A stretch of 64,000 bases of DNA, taken from positions 29,781,209-29,845,208 of the forward strand of contig NC_030858.1 in assembly GCF_000208745.1 (NCBI RefSeq). Direction: 5' to 3'. Positions 11,401-24,255 of this stretch are shown here, one piece after another. The first letter of the stretch is position 1; the number at the start of each line of letters is the position of its first letter. This stretch comes from Theobroma cacao (lineage: Eukaryota > Streptophyta > Magnoliopsida > Malvales > Malvaceae). The notes below the pieces were generated by a model. It did no database searches. It had not been told where the DNA came from and was given only the letters and a program-made list of their open reading frames with translations. The position numbers and the translations under genes were made by a program.

Positions 11401-12635
11401 AGTATAGTATTTCTTCACCGCATCCGCATTTATCAAATTAGGCAAATCTTCCCCATCCATGTCAGCCAAAATTAAAGCTCCTATTAAAAAAACCTTCTTT
11501 ACCATATATGGTCCTTCCCAATTTGGCATCCACTTTCCCTGAAAGTAAATATAATAATGGGGTATTCTCTTGAGAACCTACTCTCCTTCTCGGAACTGCT
11601 TGGGAGGAACTTTTTTCTCGTATGCTCGCATCATCCTTGGTTGGTACATTTGGCCATGACAAAGAGCCGCAAGCCTTTTTTCCTCAATTAGATTCAATTG
11701 TTCACAGCGAGAGCAAATCCACTCAGCATCTTCCAATTTCGTTTCCATCAATACCCTCAATGATGGGATTTCTACTTCAATAGGTAAAACTGCTTCTGTA
11801 CCATATACTAATGAGTATGGAGTTGCCCCTTTTGAGGTACGCACAAAAGTTCAATATGTGTGCAAGGCAAAAGGAAGTTTCTCATGCCAGTCTTTATAGA
11901 CTTCAATCATCTTTTCGATAATCCTTTTGATATTTTTTTTGGCTGTCTCATTGCTCTGTTCATCTTCGGACGATAAGTTGTCGAGTTATGGTGCTTGATC
12001 TTGAATTTAGCACAAACCTCTTTTACCATCGCACTATTCAAATTGCTTGCGTTATTAGTAATGATCCTTTCTAGCAGCCCATATCGGCATATTATCTCCT
12101 TTTGGATGAACTTGCACACCACCTTTTGTGTCACATTGGTATAGGAAGCCGTTTCTACCCATTTCGTGAAATAATCAATGGCCATCAATATGAATCGATG
12201 TCCATTAGAGGCTTTTGGTGTTGAATCAATAAGCCCAATCACATCTATTCCCCACATTGAAAATGGGCAAGGCGTTGTGAAAACGTGTAGTGGGGCTGAT
12301 GGAGCATGGATTCTATCTGCATAAATTTGACACTTGTGGCATTTTCGAGCAAAGTTTATGCAATCTGATTCCAATGTCAACCAATAATACCCAGCTCTCA
12401 TAATTTGTCTAGCCAGCATATGTTCATTAGGGTGAGCTCCACAAGTTCCTTCGTGGACTTCTTCCATTATTTTGTTGGCTTCAATAGAATCCATACATCT
12501 CAAAAGTACTTGATCCTGACTTCTTTTGTAGAGCACTTCTCCACTAAGGAAGAAGCCCATTGCTAATCTTCTAAGAATTAGCTTGTCATTGTTCGTGGCA
12601 TTCTCAGAATATGTCTGATGCTTGATGTATTGCAC
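11400..12635 (-). pseudogene. Ogre/Tat integrase (broken)
   Basis: Integrase would insert the retrotransposon cDNA into host DNA. The N-terminal zinc-binding HHCC module is visible: HEGTCGAHPNEH followed by CINFARKCHKC. The catalytic core begins PFSMWGIDVIG with the first Asp in place. The second catalytic Asp is lost: IITNNASN stands where ITDNGTN-like sequence is expected. The region of the catalytic Glu reads TYRPKMNRAMRQ instead of the usual YRPQxNGQVEAxN, so the Glu is missing too. The frame shifts near 11907-11845 (SKGATPYSLVYGTEAVLP resumes at 11844) and again near 11578. The C-terminus ends in the lineage-typical GPYMVKKVF ... MDGEDLPNLINAD form near 11403. There is no chromodomain, as expected for Tat elements. 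Catalytically dead. Confidence 0.85.
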
Positions 12636-14630
12636 TATATCATGATACCACGGCTTACCATCAACCTATTCTTCAACATTTAGGTAATGTGCGGAGGTTT
12701 CACGGATTTCCAAATCAGCCGCTCTTTTTATTTTGAACATCGCTGTGAGAGTGGCCAAAACATCAACAATCTGATTCTCTTCTCGAGGCAAATGGTTGAA
12801 GCTAATTTTCTTGAACAGCTTGCTTAATTCTGTAACCAGCTTTTGATATGGGACTGGTTTAGAATTTTTAGTTTTCCATTCGCCTCTCATTTGACATATC
12901 ACTAAAGCTGAATCCTCGTAAACCTCTACCGTGTCGACTTTCATGTCAATTGCTACTTGTAATCCCATTACCAATGCCTCATACTCTGCCATATTATTAG
13001 TGCAGTTGAAATTTAATCTAGCCGTGGCTGGATAGTACTTTCCATCTAGGGAAATCAACACTGCTCTAATTACGTGCCCCAAAGCATTAGATGCCCCATC
13101 AAAATACATCTTCCATGGATTAAGTTTATTGGGACCTTTATTTTCTATGTGCAAGATGGCCATCAAATCTTCGTCTGGAAAATCGAAACTTATAGGTTCA
13201 TAATCCTCTGTAGCTCGATCTGCAAGGAAATCAGCGATGACACTCCCTTTGATTGATTTTTAGGACACATATATGATATCATACTCAGACAGTAGAACTC
13301 GCCACCGTGCTATTCTTCCAAACAAGATAGGTTTTTCAAAAATATACTTGATGGGATTCAATTTTGCCACCAACCACGTTGTATGATACAACATATATTG
13401 TCGGAGCCTCTAGGCTGTCCATGCTAGTAGATAGCAAAACTTTTCGAGCGCAGGGTATTTAGACTTATACTCCGTGAATTTCTTGCTCAAGTAATACATG
13501 CCCTGTTCTTTTTTTTCAGTTTCATCATGTTGCCCCAATACACATCCCATGGAATTCTTGTTCACAATTAGATACAAAATAAGAGGTTTTCCAGTAGTTG
13601 GTGGTACCAACATCGATGGATTTGTGAGATACTCTTTGATTTTATCAAAGGCTATTTGACATTCTTCATTCCACTCTTCTGGGTCTCGCTTTCGAAGCAG
13701 CTTGAAGATTGGATCACATTTGAAAGTGAGTTGGGATATAAATCGAGCAATGTAATTCAACCTCCCTAAAAATCCCCTCACTTTTTTTTGCGTTTTAGGG
13801 GGTGGTAACTCTTAAATAGCTCGTATTTTATCCAGGTCCACTTTGATTCCTTTTGCACTTACTACGAACCCCAACAATTTTTCAGAAGTAACACCAAAAG
13901 TACATTTTACAGGATTCAACTTGAGTTGAAACTTTCGCAATCTCTCGAACAACTTCTTGAGATTAACAATATGATCCCTTTTCGTATGAGATTTTGCAAT
14001 CATGTCATCCATATACACCTCTATCTCTTTATGCATCATGTCATGGAACAAAGTTACCATTGCCCTTTGGTAGGTGGCACTTGGATTCTTCAATCCAAAT
14101 AGCATTACTTTGTAACAAAACGTTCCCCACATGGTTACGAACGTTATTTTTTTCATATCTTCAGGTGCCATTTTAATTTGATTGTACCTAGAAAAACCAT
14201 CCATAAATGAGAATAAAACATGTTTTGTTGTATTGTCCACAAGAGTATCGATATGTGGCAAAAGGAAGCTATCCTTTGGACTTGCTCTGTTCAAATCCAT
14301 GTAATCAATGGACATTCAAACTTTTCCATCCTTTTTAGGAACCGGGACTATGTTAGCTACCCATTCAGGATACCTGGCCACCTCTAAAAACCCAGCATCA
14401 AATTGCTTTTTTACTTATTCTTTAAGCTTCAGCAACATATCTGGCTTCATCCTTCTCAATTTATGTTTAATCGGCTTGCAATCCAGTTTCAAAGGTAACT
14501 TATGGATGACAATGTCAGTATTAAGACCTGACATGTCCTGATATGACCAAGCAAATACATCCACATACTCACGAAGCAATTCTTCTAACTTCTGTCGTTC
14601 CTCAGATGATAGGGAAATACCAATCTTCAC
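12636..14630 (-). pseudogene. Ogre/Tat reverse transcriptase and RNase H (broken)
   Basis: Reverse transcriptase copies element RNA to DNA; the RNase H domains degrade the template. RT is seen from SSEERQKLEELLREY (14630 side) through SIDYMDLNRA, VLFSFMDGFS and the catalytic box YMDD (about 14004-14015), to LLGFVVSAKGI. Stop codons interrupt at about 14412, 14318 and 13809. The following RNase H segment (13781-13410) has the Gypsy type AFDKIKEYL ... ILYLIVNKNS ... YYLSKKFTEYKSKY. A second, Tat-type RNase H lies at 13166-12666 with MYFDGASN, NNMAEYEAL and YEDSALVI, keeping the Asp-Glu-Asp acidic set. Key active-site residues of RT survive although the frame does not. Confidence 0.88.
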
Positions 14631-16160
14631 TTCTTTCTTTTCTTCCCCATTTCCCAGGTTGATTATTTCTGTGAGTTCCTGATGAGGTAAAATCTCCCTT
14701 TCCTCTTATTCCAACAATCTTGATAAATCAAGGGTAAGTCATAGTCATCCACTTCCTCTTCATTTTTCAATTCATCAAAGTTCGAAACTTTATCGAAATC
14801 AAAATTGACATTGTTCTCTAGATTGTCTTCGTGTTCATTATTTAAAGACCTACAAATAGGTAAAATTGGACACATGTGTATGGGCAAGTATTTATTGGCT
14901 AAATGAATAAATGAAAAGGAAATATGCAAAAAGGTTGATGAATTATGAAACACATCATGCATTGTCATTTATTTAAATGATTAAGGTAGAGAAAGCCCTA
15001 CTTAAACAAGAAATTACTCTTAATGCCTTTAGGCATAGGCATTTAGGTAAAATTGTTCATTACATTTTCAAAGACTTAAAGATGGTGGGCAGCTCCGTAG
15101 CTGTCCAATTGATTAGCTCCTCTCCTAGCAGTGCTGGATACACCACAAGGACATTCTCGTTAGATTCTTTGTCTTTGATCATATGGATTGATAACTCATC
15201 AAACATCTGCAGAACCTGATTGACCTTTGTTAGTGCTTCGAGATGAATGTAACCTGCAGAGTGGAAAGTCTCATACAGGTATAGAATTGTCTTTTTCTCA
15301 AATTCTTTTTCCCTTCCCTAATGTTGAACCATCCTCTTAATCTTCTTTCAGTCTGCCAATTTTCTTCTCTCTTATTTGGTAGGTTGGTACCCCAAACCGA
15401 ACCTTTCCTCATTCTTGATCGAAATCAAAGGATGGCTAATTCCTTGTAAATTCTTCCCTAGCCCCAGACTAGCACGACATCTCTTTCCCACTGTCTGTTT
15501 AATCTCCATTTTAGTTACTACTGACAAGCGAGGAGTTAGTATCACTGCCCCTTCTCCCACATAAGTAGCATTAACAAACTCAAAGGCTCTAAATGAGCAT
15601 TCAGGGACTTCTTCCACCGTTTCTACATAGAGGGTGAATGAGGATTGGATGACTAGTATATCTTTTTTTGCAGATATGCTTATCAATTGGCCTTCAATTA
15701 TGAATTTTACCTTTTGATGCAGAGAAGATGGTACAGCTTTCGCCATATGAATCCACGGGCGTCCTAATAGACAATTGTAAGATGGGGTAAAATCCATCAC
15801 TTGGAATTGGACATCAAACATGTAGGGATCAATTTTCACTAGTATTTCTATATCACCCACCACTTCCCTTTTTGTTCCATCAAATGCTCGGACTATCATA
15901 TGACTAGCCCTCATATGAGTCATATTAATCGGCAACCTTATTAACGTTGAACGAGGCATGACATTCAAGGTCGAACCATTGTCAATTAATACTCTGGGTA
16001 TGGCATGGTCCTTGCATTTAACGGTTATGTGGAGAGCCTTGTTATTTCCTTAGCCACTCGATGGAATTTCCTCATCATTAAAGGCAATGAAGTTCCCTAC
16101 TGTGATGTTCCCCACAATATGGTCTAACTTTTCCATCGATATATCATGAGTCATGTAAGC
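14631..16160 (-). pseudogene. Ogre/Tat protease region (broken)
   Basis: The retropepsin-like aspartic protease is recognisable in the segment containing VLIDNGSTLNVMPRSTL at about 15940-15990; DNGS at the active site is the form common in this lineage instead of DTG/DSG. It continues through FDGTKREVVGDIEI, YNCLLGRPWIH and the G-rich GLGKNLQGI stretch to about 15370. The remainder to 14631 is a linker before RT (for example LPLIYQDCWNKRKG) and is broken by stops and small deletions. The upstream part (16160-16040) joins the gag C-terminal linker with a stop at about 16050. Role: maturation of the Gag-Pol polyprotein. Confidence 0.7.
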
Positions 16161-17690
16161 TTGATTCAAAATTTTGAGTAGCACATTCTTGTGTGCTTCC
16201 GAATTCAAAAGCAAGGATAACAGTGAGATGCGAGCAGGTATTCTTGTTAACTACTCCACCACACTATACTCACTGTGTTTGATAAATTTAAGAAATTCGT
16301 TCGTTTTTTTCTTTATGACAGGCCTTTTAACCTCGTTGTTCGGAGTAACTATAGGTTCGGTAGTTTGGTCTTTGGGAAAGATACTTGCTTCTTTCAGATC
16401 TTCTCTCAGTTTGGATTTTTCTTTTTCAACCATTTCTACTATCTCAGGAGAATAACATCACCCACTTCGCGTTATACCTACCACGTCGATTAGATCTACA
16501 AAATTTACTTGGGAAGTAAGGGGGGCCATACGTAAGATATTACATTCGTAATTCCAAGGAATAACCTTCTCACTCTTGTATGGGAACGAGCTGGAAATTT
16601 CGATGGTGATGCCACTTTCAACAACAGTAGGGGATGTATCATTCATTGGACTCCTATTTTCTTCATAAAAGATAGTGAGAGGTTTAGGTTTGTCCATACC
16701 AGACGAACTCGATGCCACTTCAGCTAGGGGATCTTCATTTACAGTTCCAACCAAATCCTCTTCGCCATCAACTCTTGCAACTTACAACGAAAGTCATCAC
16801 AATTTTGAATGAAATGTCCAATAGCCCCCATATGAAATTTGCAAGAATGAGTGAAATCATGGCCCAATTCTTTTATGTCTATTGGTTCTGGAGTGATGGC
16901 ATTTATTTTGAACAATGCCTCAAACACTCTATCCATTGGCGTTTGAATCTCATCGATACTCATTTTCACCCTTTGAGTCATCCCTCCATGTATGGCATTC
17001 ACTGTCGGCCTTCCATGGTTAGATAAGGGATTCCTATCAGTATTTGAATTGTCCTTTTTAGCAAAACTTAAAAGTCCTCCCTTAATGAGCGCTTGGACCT
17101 TATGTTTCAAGGCAGTGCAATTCTTCGTGGAGTGTCCTTGAATTCCAAAATGGTAATCACAATGCACATTCGGGTCATACCATTTCGAAAAAAGAGGTCG
17201 GAGTGGTTCTAAAGGGGTACGGGTAAGAAGTCGATTTTCAATCAATTGCGGTAATAGGGCAGTGTAAGAAATTGGGATGGGATCAAACTGGGTTTTCTCT
17301 TGGGTAGTTCTGGATCTTTTTTAAGCATTACCAGAATTATTGGTTGACGTTACCAGTCTTGGTGGTAGAGCTTGTGAGAGAACATTGGTCTGAAATGTTG
17401 ATTGTGGGGCAAGTTGGTACACATATGGGTTCTGTGTGATGTTACGTATGTTCGGATAAAAGGGTTGGTATAGGGGATACGGGTGATATGGGCTAAAGTT
17501 GTGGGTTTGTTGTCTATTGTGGACGACTGCTTACACATCCCATTCTTTTTCTCTTGGGCATACTCCCTTTCTTTGAGCTAGCAACTTCATGCCCTTCAAT
17601 TTTCTCATTTTTGATAGCTCATTCTATTATTTCTCCAGATAAGACCAAATCCGTAAAGTTTTTCATGGCATTACCAATCAAACGCTCATA
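16161..17690 (-). pseudogene. Ogre/Tat gag C-terminal part with two zinc-knuckle-like motifs
   Basis: Two related Cys-His motifs lie in the 17245-16739 segment: CDYHFGIQGHSTKNC and CKFHMGAIGHFIQNC, the diverged knuckles typical of Ogre/Tat gag (usually written C-x2-H-x4-GH-x4-C). After them comes a Pro- and Ser-rich stretch, then a linker (KVIPWNYECNILRM, FIKHSEYSVVEQL-like) to the protease. Stops are present near 16455, 16250 and 16740, and the Gln- and Tyr-rich spacer at 17538-17250 is frameshifted. Confidence 0.65.
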
Positions 17691-18740
17691 AAATGAAGGT
17701 CAGAGTGTGTTTATGAACAACATAATCATTTCCTTATCAGTGAGAGGTGGCTGAACTTGTGCTGTTGTATCCTTCCACCTTTGGGCATACTCCTTGAAGC
17801 TCTCACTTTGATTCTTTTCCATAGTCTGCAATGACAATCGATCGGGAGCTAATTCAACCACATGCTTGTATTGGGCTACAAAGTCTCTTACCAAATCTTT
17901 CCATGTCTTAATATGATTTCGATCCAACTGTACGTACGACGAGCGGCTGACCCAGTGAAGCTGTCCTGGAAGAAATGGATCAGTAGCTTGTCATCGTGAG
18001 ACTGTGTAGCCATATTCTGACAATATATGGTAATATGTGCCATGGGACACTTCGTTCCGTCATATTTTTCAAATTCCAAAACCTTGAACTTGGCAGGGAT
18101 CAGTACATCAGGCACTAAACATAGTTTGGCTGCGTCCATGGTACCGAACCTATCAACTCCTTCGATAGCATGAAGGCGTTCTTCCAACAAATCATACTTT
18201 TTTTTTATCTTTTTCATTTTCTCTTGTTTGTGATGAGCTTTTTCTTAATTTTTCTTGCTCTTTTGGATCATTTAAATCTGGAACGTGTATTGGTTCAGTA
18301 GGATTTGTCCTGAAATTCGACCCAAATTGACCATGAGTCGGTTGATGACTCATTGAGGGCGATCAATTGTAATAAACAGACGACGTCACTTGAGGGTGGA
18401 CCCTTTGAAAAGTTTGGGCATGGGGTGAAGTGAACCCCGAGGGATAAGGTGGATCATCCCTTTGGTTTCTAGTGTCTTGTGCTGGTGGGTTTTTCGACGG
18501 AGTTGACTCTTTGACCACTCTTTTTCCTTTACTTAAGCTCGTCATCAATTCCATCATCTTTGCTAACCATTCTCTCATTTCTTTTTGAGCTTTTTCCATT
18601 CTATTCATTCGAACCTTTTGCTCTTCTTCCATGATCCTTGCTTGTCGACGAGTATTATGAACACGTTGGTCACCAATTTTAGGTTGTCGAGCTATCTTGG
18701 AATCTTTATTTTTTAAAACATAAACATGAATTAGATGCAT
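17691..18740 (-). pseudogene. Ogre/Tat gag N-terminal and capsid-like part (broken)
   Basis: The capsid-like retrotransposon gag domain is seen in FEKYDGTKCPMAHITIYCQNM, then SWIEIILRHGKIW, crossing frames near 17900-17930 to IKTWKDLVRDFVAQYKH and FKEYAQRWKDTTAQVQPPLT. The order matches plant Gypsy gag (FxxYDGT ... P, WxDL, FxxQY, RWR). Upstream is a coiled-coil segment rich in Glu, Lys and Met (RIMEEEQKVRMNRMEKAQKE) followed by a Pro-rich spacer. A stop at 18360 separates these segments. Role: structural protein of the virus-like particle. Confidence 0.75.
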
Positions 18741-18959
18741 TCTTATTTTATGAATGTGATGAAAAAAAATATTTTATTTTACTTGTTTTCAAAGAATTAA
18801 GAATTACTCATGAAAAGAGTTAAATTGTTGTGCCTTTTATGGAACAAATTATGCACATGTGATGCAAATGGAAAATATTGGCCATCCAACAATAATTGTT
18901 GTGGGGAATTTTAATTCATAAAAGTCAAGCATTCAATTACATCACTACTTAGAGCATTT

Positions 18960-20831
18960 ACATTATTGGCTTCAAAAGAAATGGCCAACTCGATCATACT
19001 GATCCTGTACTAGCTTGAGGTGGCTTATTAGGCGTTCACTAACCTCATTTTTTGAAAGAATCTTTCTCCTGAGCTCTTCGATCTTGTTTGCCATTTCCCT
19101 TGCTTTGTAGGCTACCTCCCTGATTTGCATCAATATCCATTCCATCTCAGATTGCTTCCTTCGAAGGTCTTGCTCGTACAAGTTTCCCACTTCTCGTATT
19201 CGGAAGCATTCTTGCCTACTTGCTTCATATTGCTCTTTATAGCCTTCCATGGCTCCTTCCATTAAGTTGCAATCACTCCGAAGTTCTTGTGTGGTCTATT
19301 CTTACAGTTGTATCTTGTTCTGCAAAGAATTATTAATGGTTTGCATTCCTTGGATCCTGGTGACTAAAGATGAACATGTCGTATTCGAACTTTCGAACTT
19401 GCTTTTCCACTCGTTTCGTTCATCAAAAGCTTTTGAACTTTCCTTGAGGCTTCTTTCTTTACTTCTTCAAGTTCTACTTCATATCTACATTTTATATTCA
19501 TCATTTTCGTCTCCAGTTTCCTTCTAGCTAGCTCACTCTTTAAAAGGATATCTTGAGGTTCTGGACCAATAGGAAATATGGATGCACTTTCTGAAGGACA
19601 AACAACGTTTTTTATTCGTTGAGCATGCCAAGCTAAGTATCTGGTGGTGACCTCATCAGTGAACCTTCCTTGATCCACTCGACTTATTTTCTTCCATACC
19701 TGAATAATATCTTGGATCTTATTAAGGGTTCTTGGCTCTTTGTATGTGAACTCTAGTTGGTTGAGCCTATGTGTCATTGGTACAAACTGTTCAGACCCGA
19801 ATTGCCTCCGTACCATTATTGGGGCATAATTAATTACTCCCCACGATCCCATTAGTGGTAGCCACGGGTCGTCCCCACATTTGTACATCACTTGCATCGT
19901 AGGCATCCAATGAGCCCTCCAAGTCACCTCCACATTTATAAGCCTCAAAAGTTTGGCAATCCATTCTTCTTTTCTCTTACAAATCGGCCATTCGCTTTCG
20001 TAGAATTCACGAATAGGACAACTTGATGAAAGGAATGGTTTTCGAAATCTATCAACTTTGCACTCAAAGTGGCTCTTTATCCATATCGTGAAAAGTTGGG
20101 CACATTCGATGAAACACCCTTCACCCTTTCGACAGCAATAATTTAAGGACCTCAATGTCTCGGCTATGATGGTTGGAGCTGGATTGATGTTCCTCGTTAC
20201 TTAGTCAATGAAATCGATGATTGAAACTTAAACACACCCTAGGTTTTTTGGAAAAATTACCAACCCATATATTGTCAAGGCAAAGGCATGGAAGGCATTC
20301 AGTATCTCTTTGTTTCTTCAAGTTCTAATTAACCTCTTCGATAGTGACATCCAATAACTTGGCCAATTTTCTCCGATGCTCGGTCTTTTGAGCCTTCCAG
20401 TATACCTTGTCAGGTTGCATTTGATTTATGTGAAGTAATGATGAATACTCCTCTATTGTTAGTGTCATATCTGCCTCATTGAACACGAAACACCGGTAAG
20501 AGGGATCCCAAAACTGAGTGATTACCTTAAGTAGCTCACCGCCTACATGCACATAGAAAAGCCAAGCGATGTGCCCATACTTGGTGTAGAAACTGTCTCG
20601 ACTATTATGCCTTCATTGCTCTCAAATATCTGTCATTTTTGAAAGGTCGTTTTGTCTGAGATCAAGATGAACCTTCTTTGGGAGAGTTGAGATATGCCCC
20701 TTAGCCAAACAGTCCCCCTCGGTTTGTTGAGCTTGTCTTATTTGTAGTTCAACCTCATAGTCATTCCTGTATTTATTGAATGAGCTAGCCGATGACGATG
20801 CCATAGATGTAATCAAGACTCCTTCAGTCAA
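18960..20831 (-). pseudogene. Ogre ORF1 upstream of gag (DUF7745-like), broken
   Basis: The extra ORF that distinguishes Ogre elements. Segments VITQFWDPSYRCFVFNE and MTLTIEEYSSLL (about 20510-20400) and the WRAHWMPTMQVMY, GSWGVINYAPIMVRRQFGSEQF segments (about 19930-19770) match the plant family recalled as DUF7745, found mainly in retrotransposon ORF1 proteins. The C-terminal part, from about 19560 and again at 19262-18972, is strongly coiled-coil (SELARRKLETKM; REVAYKAREMANKIEELRRK). Frame breaks occur near 20622, 20325-20160 and 19364-19265. Function of ORF1 is not known. Confidence 0.7.
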
Positions 20832-21410
20832 TCAGTTGTTGTATAGCCAATATTTCCCTATATGCAATGATGCAAATGGATGCATGATAGATGAAAGAAA
20901 GAGAAAACGAATATTCAAGTCAATATAGTGGGTTGCATTAACTTTTAAAAATAAAATAGTAACCATTTTCATGGGTATTTATTACATTGTTAGACGTAGC
21001 CTACTCCACGACTTTTATTATTTTTGGCGAGAATTTAAAGTAGAGGATGTAAAAAGAGTTCCTTCATGTGTGCTTAATTCACGGTCATACTCTTTAACGT
21101 CTAGGTGAGGCTCTACCTAGGTAAAGGGTACTTACCACACTCTATATGCTGGGCTTGGTTTTGAATTCGGCTAAAGGTTCCCAAATTGTTCCTCATTATC
21201 GTCCACTTGGACTAGTGAAGCACCCCGATCCTCACCCATTATAGGCTTCAAACAGACTAGGTTCAATTTGAGTGGGAGTGTTCACTAGCCCACGTGGAGG
21301 TTATCACCTCACGAGAGTGTAGCCACTAAACTCCCTCTTAGTAAAGGACAAAGCCCGGGTAGAAAGCTTATGCATGAATGCGACACGTGTCGTGTGTGTG
21401 AAGGAACATC
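20832..21410 (-). other. 5' untranslated region of the minus-strand Ogre element (truncated)
   Basis: It lies between ORF1 and the point where Copia-like AT-rich DNA begins. Composition is more balanced than the flanks, with a CACGTG-containing stretch near 21283. I did not find the tRNA-Arg type primer-binding site (TGGCGACTCC on the minus strand) or an LTR end, so the 5' end of the element has been lost or displaced. Confidence 0.5.
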
Positions 21411-24255
21411 ACAATATATGCCATGATCAAACTCGACAATTAAATACATATTCAAATGCATAGGTCAAGTCAAGTTTTAGATTTCAAACCTTAAGGTCAA
21501 GTATAAAGAAAAATCATATAAGCATGTGGCTTGACCAATATAGTAGATGAACCAAGAATATTTTCATTAAGTTTGATGAGTTCATCTTAATCAAGTTTGT
21601 ATGCATAATCAAGAAATCAATTTTGAAACAATCATTTAAGCACAGATGTAAAATATATTTCAAGAATTGTTCCTAGATTAGCATTTGAACATTTCAATTT
21701 TCATGAGAAGATATTTTCTATATAAGCACATGAAAATCCAATCAAATTAACAAATTCTAGAATTGATGAACAATTTCTCATATTTCTATTTTGTCATTGC
21801 AACTACATGAGAATTTATGGAATCAATATGAGTGTCATGCTTGGGAATAGATAGATTTATTTCATCAAAAAGGATTTCCCATTTTTCAGCAAGTTTTGCA
21901 ATTTCAAGAACATGTACTTGCACCAAATGATCATGAGAGTATTCATGTTGCATGTTTTTAAGAGTCAAAAATCATCTTTGAAAAAAGAAATATAGAGAGG
22001 AAAATATTGTAATGGACAAGATGTAAAGTAAAAAGACATTTTAGAACTCCAAACCTGTCCATTTTGGCTTTAGAGCACTCAAGAGTCAATTACATATCCC
22101 TTGGGTCCAGCAACATTGTTTGCATTTTGTTCTACAATAGTCGACTAGCAATGCTGAAGAGTCCATTATGCTTGATTCCTACATATTGAAAAGCTAAAAA
22201 AGGTACAAAACATGCAATGTTCCAAGGCATAATGATCTCAAAACAAGGATTTGTGTGAGAACAATTTAGAATTTCATTTCAACCATGTTTAGAACATCAT
22301 TTTGGACATGTATGATCAAAGATCCTTCAAGAAAAACATGTGAACTCAAATTTTGGCTTTTATTGCTCATTGTTCACAAGTGTTAAAAAGTTAAAATGCT
22401 CATTTGAAGAATCATGTCCTTTAATATGCTTAAACATGTTCAATTTTCATCATGATGCATGAATATGACTTATAAAATGTGCAACAAGCATTTAAACAAT
22501 GTTTAAGCATAATAAGCATCAAATTTAACATTTCCAAGAATTTTCCAGAATATAGGTAAAAATACCCTTGAGGTTATTCAAGCATTCATTTGTAACAAGA
22601 ACAAGATATAATGGCATTTTCAACACAAGATATAGTTGTTCAAGTTATATATCATTGAAATCACTGTAATCTCAAGGATGCCAAACATTGCAAATAGATA
22701 TGTTCTTTTGCTTGAAAAATTCCATCAATGTTAAATTATCACAGTAAAGATCATGCTTAAGAAATCTCTTTCAATCAATTTCACTAATCATGAGAGAAAT
22801 ACCAAGCAACATCAAATTTGTGCAATTTATATAAATATATCAAATCAAGTTTTGTCAACCATGCTATATCTTTAAACATAAAGAATTTATAAATCATTTT
22901 CAATCAGGGAGAATAAAAAGATTTCGCAAGAAAATCAATTGATAAATATTTAATCTTTCTTTGCAAACTTTTAAACTTGAAACATTCAAGATTAGACTTG
23001 CTTTGTGAAAAATCATAAGCTCAATGTCACTCAATTTTGTTTCATTATGCTCTAAATGATTTATGAAATATGTAATGGGCATAATGAATCATGTATATGC
23101 ATGTCAAGGGTCATTTGCAAATATCTCACAATGATGTTCCAAAAATGCCCTTGTGACCATTCAAGCTAACAAGGAAACATGCACATCCAACAAGAACAAG
23201 TCATAAGTTTTTTTCATTATGAAGCAAACTTGTTCAATTCATTAATCATTCTAAACTTAAAGGATGACAACATTTTTCTCATGTAAGATCATTTTGCTTT
23301 AAAAGTACCAATTCAAGTAGTCAAAACTTTCAAGCTCATTATCAACCATCTTGAACAGATNTGCATGTCAAGGGTCATTTGCAAATATCTCACAATTATG
23401 TTCCAAAAATGCCCTTGTGACCATTCAAGCTAACAAGGAAACATGCACATCCAACAAGAACAAGTCATAAGTTTTTTTCATTATGAAGCAAACTTGTTCA
23501 ATTCATTAATCATTCTAAACTTAAAGGATGACAACATTTTTCTCATGTAAGATCATTTTGCTTTAAAAGTACCAATCAAAGTAGTCAAAACTTTCAAGCT
23601 CATTATCAACCATCTTGAACAATTCAAGTAAGTGCTAGAATGTAAATCAAGATTGTTCAAATAGTCAACCTATGTTAGGCACAAGGAAATCAAGGACAAA
23701 TTTTTTTTTTAACTCAATTTTCCTCGTTTTAGGCTACTTGAATAGGTGTGAGTGTAAGTCATCAAGTATGCTCATATTTCTATCACATTGTCCAACCTTT
23801 ATATTTCAAAACTATGCTCAAAAATTATTTTTTCTCAAAAAAGTAGCATGGAAATAATTTCATAAAACATGAGAAAATTTTATAGAAACAAATTTTCCAT
23901 AATCAAGCAATCTTAATAAAACAATTTTCTCAAAATAAGGATGATGATATATTCAAGATCAAATATAAGTACATACTTCATCTTTAGATTCATACGTCCT
24001 TGCAACTTATAGTATGTATCATATCATATCAAGTTGCATACTCAAGATTGATCAATAAAGCTCAAAGAATTATGCACTTAATATTCAAGCAAGAATAGGC
24101 AACTAAAATTTTCAATGTAGCAAACAATTTTAGAAACCAAGCCAAATGAATGAAACATTTAATAAATAAGCAATCAAGATTCTCATTAAAAAAAATTTAG
24201 CATAGAAATCATCCATTTTCCTTTACGTGTGACTGGAGAGCATCCATTCTTCAAA
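21411..24255. other. AT-rich non-coding DNA, probably internal region of the Copia element
   Basis: No coding domain was recognised. It lies downstream of the Copia gag on the minus strand where pol would be expected, but only tcaag- and tttcaa-rich sequence is present. Either pol was deleted or this is a large non-autonomous derivative. A single N at 23361 splits two near-identical copies (23098-23360 and 23362 to about 23622). Confidence 0.4.
23098..23622. repeat. Direct duplication of about 262 bp around a single N
   Basis: Both copies begin tgcatgtcaagggtcatttg and run to ccatcttgaaca. They differ at only a few positions (acaatgatg against acaattatg; attcaagtag against atcaaagtag). The N at 23361 lies exactly between them. 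This is most simply a scaffold join between overlapping contig ends that were not merged. Confidence 0.8.

Larger units (their letters stand above)
7172..21410 (-). mobile_element. Ogre/Tat-lineage Ty3/Gypsy retrotransposon, 5'-truncated and decayed
   Basis: Order along the minus strand: 5' untranslated region (21410-20832), extra ORF1 (20831-18960), gag (18740-16458), protease (about 16100-15370), reverse transcriptase and RNase H (14630-12666), integrase (12635-11400), 3' non-coding DNA, a tandem repeat (10460-10062), polypurine tract (9998-9986) and 3' LTR (9985-7172). An ORF upstream of gag, a tandem repeat next to the 3' LTR and very long LTRs are hallmarks of the Ogre group in the Tat lineage of plant Gypsy elements. 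The 5' LTR and primer-binding site are absent; the element stops near 21410 against Copia-derived DNA. Stops and frameshifts occur in every coding segment, so it is a dead copy. Confidence 0.85.
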
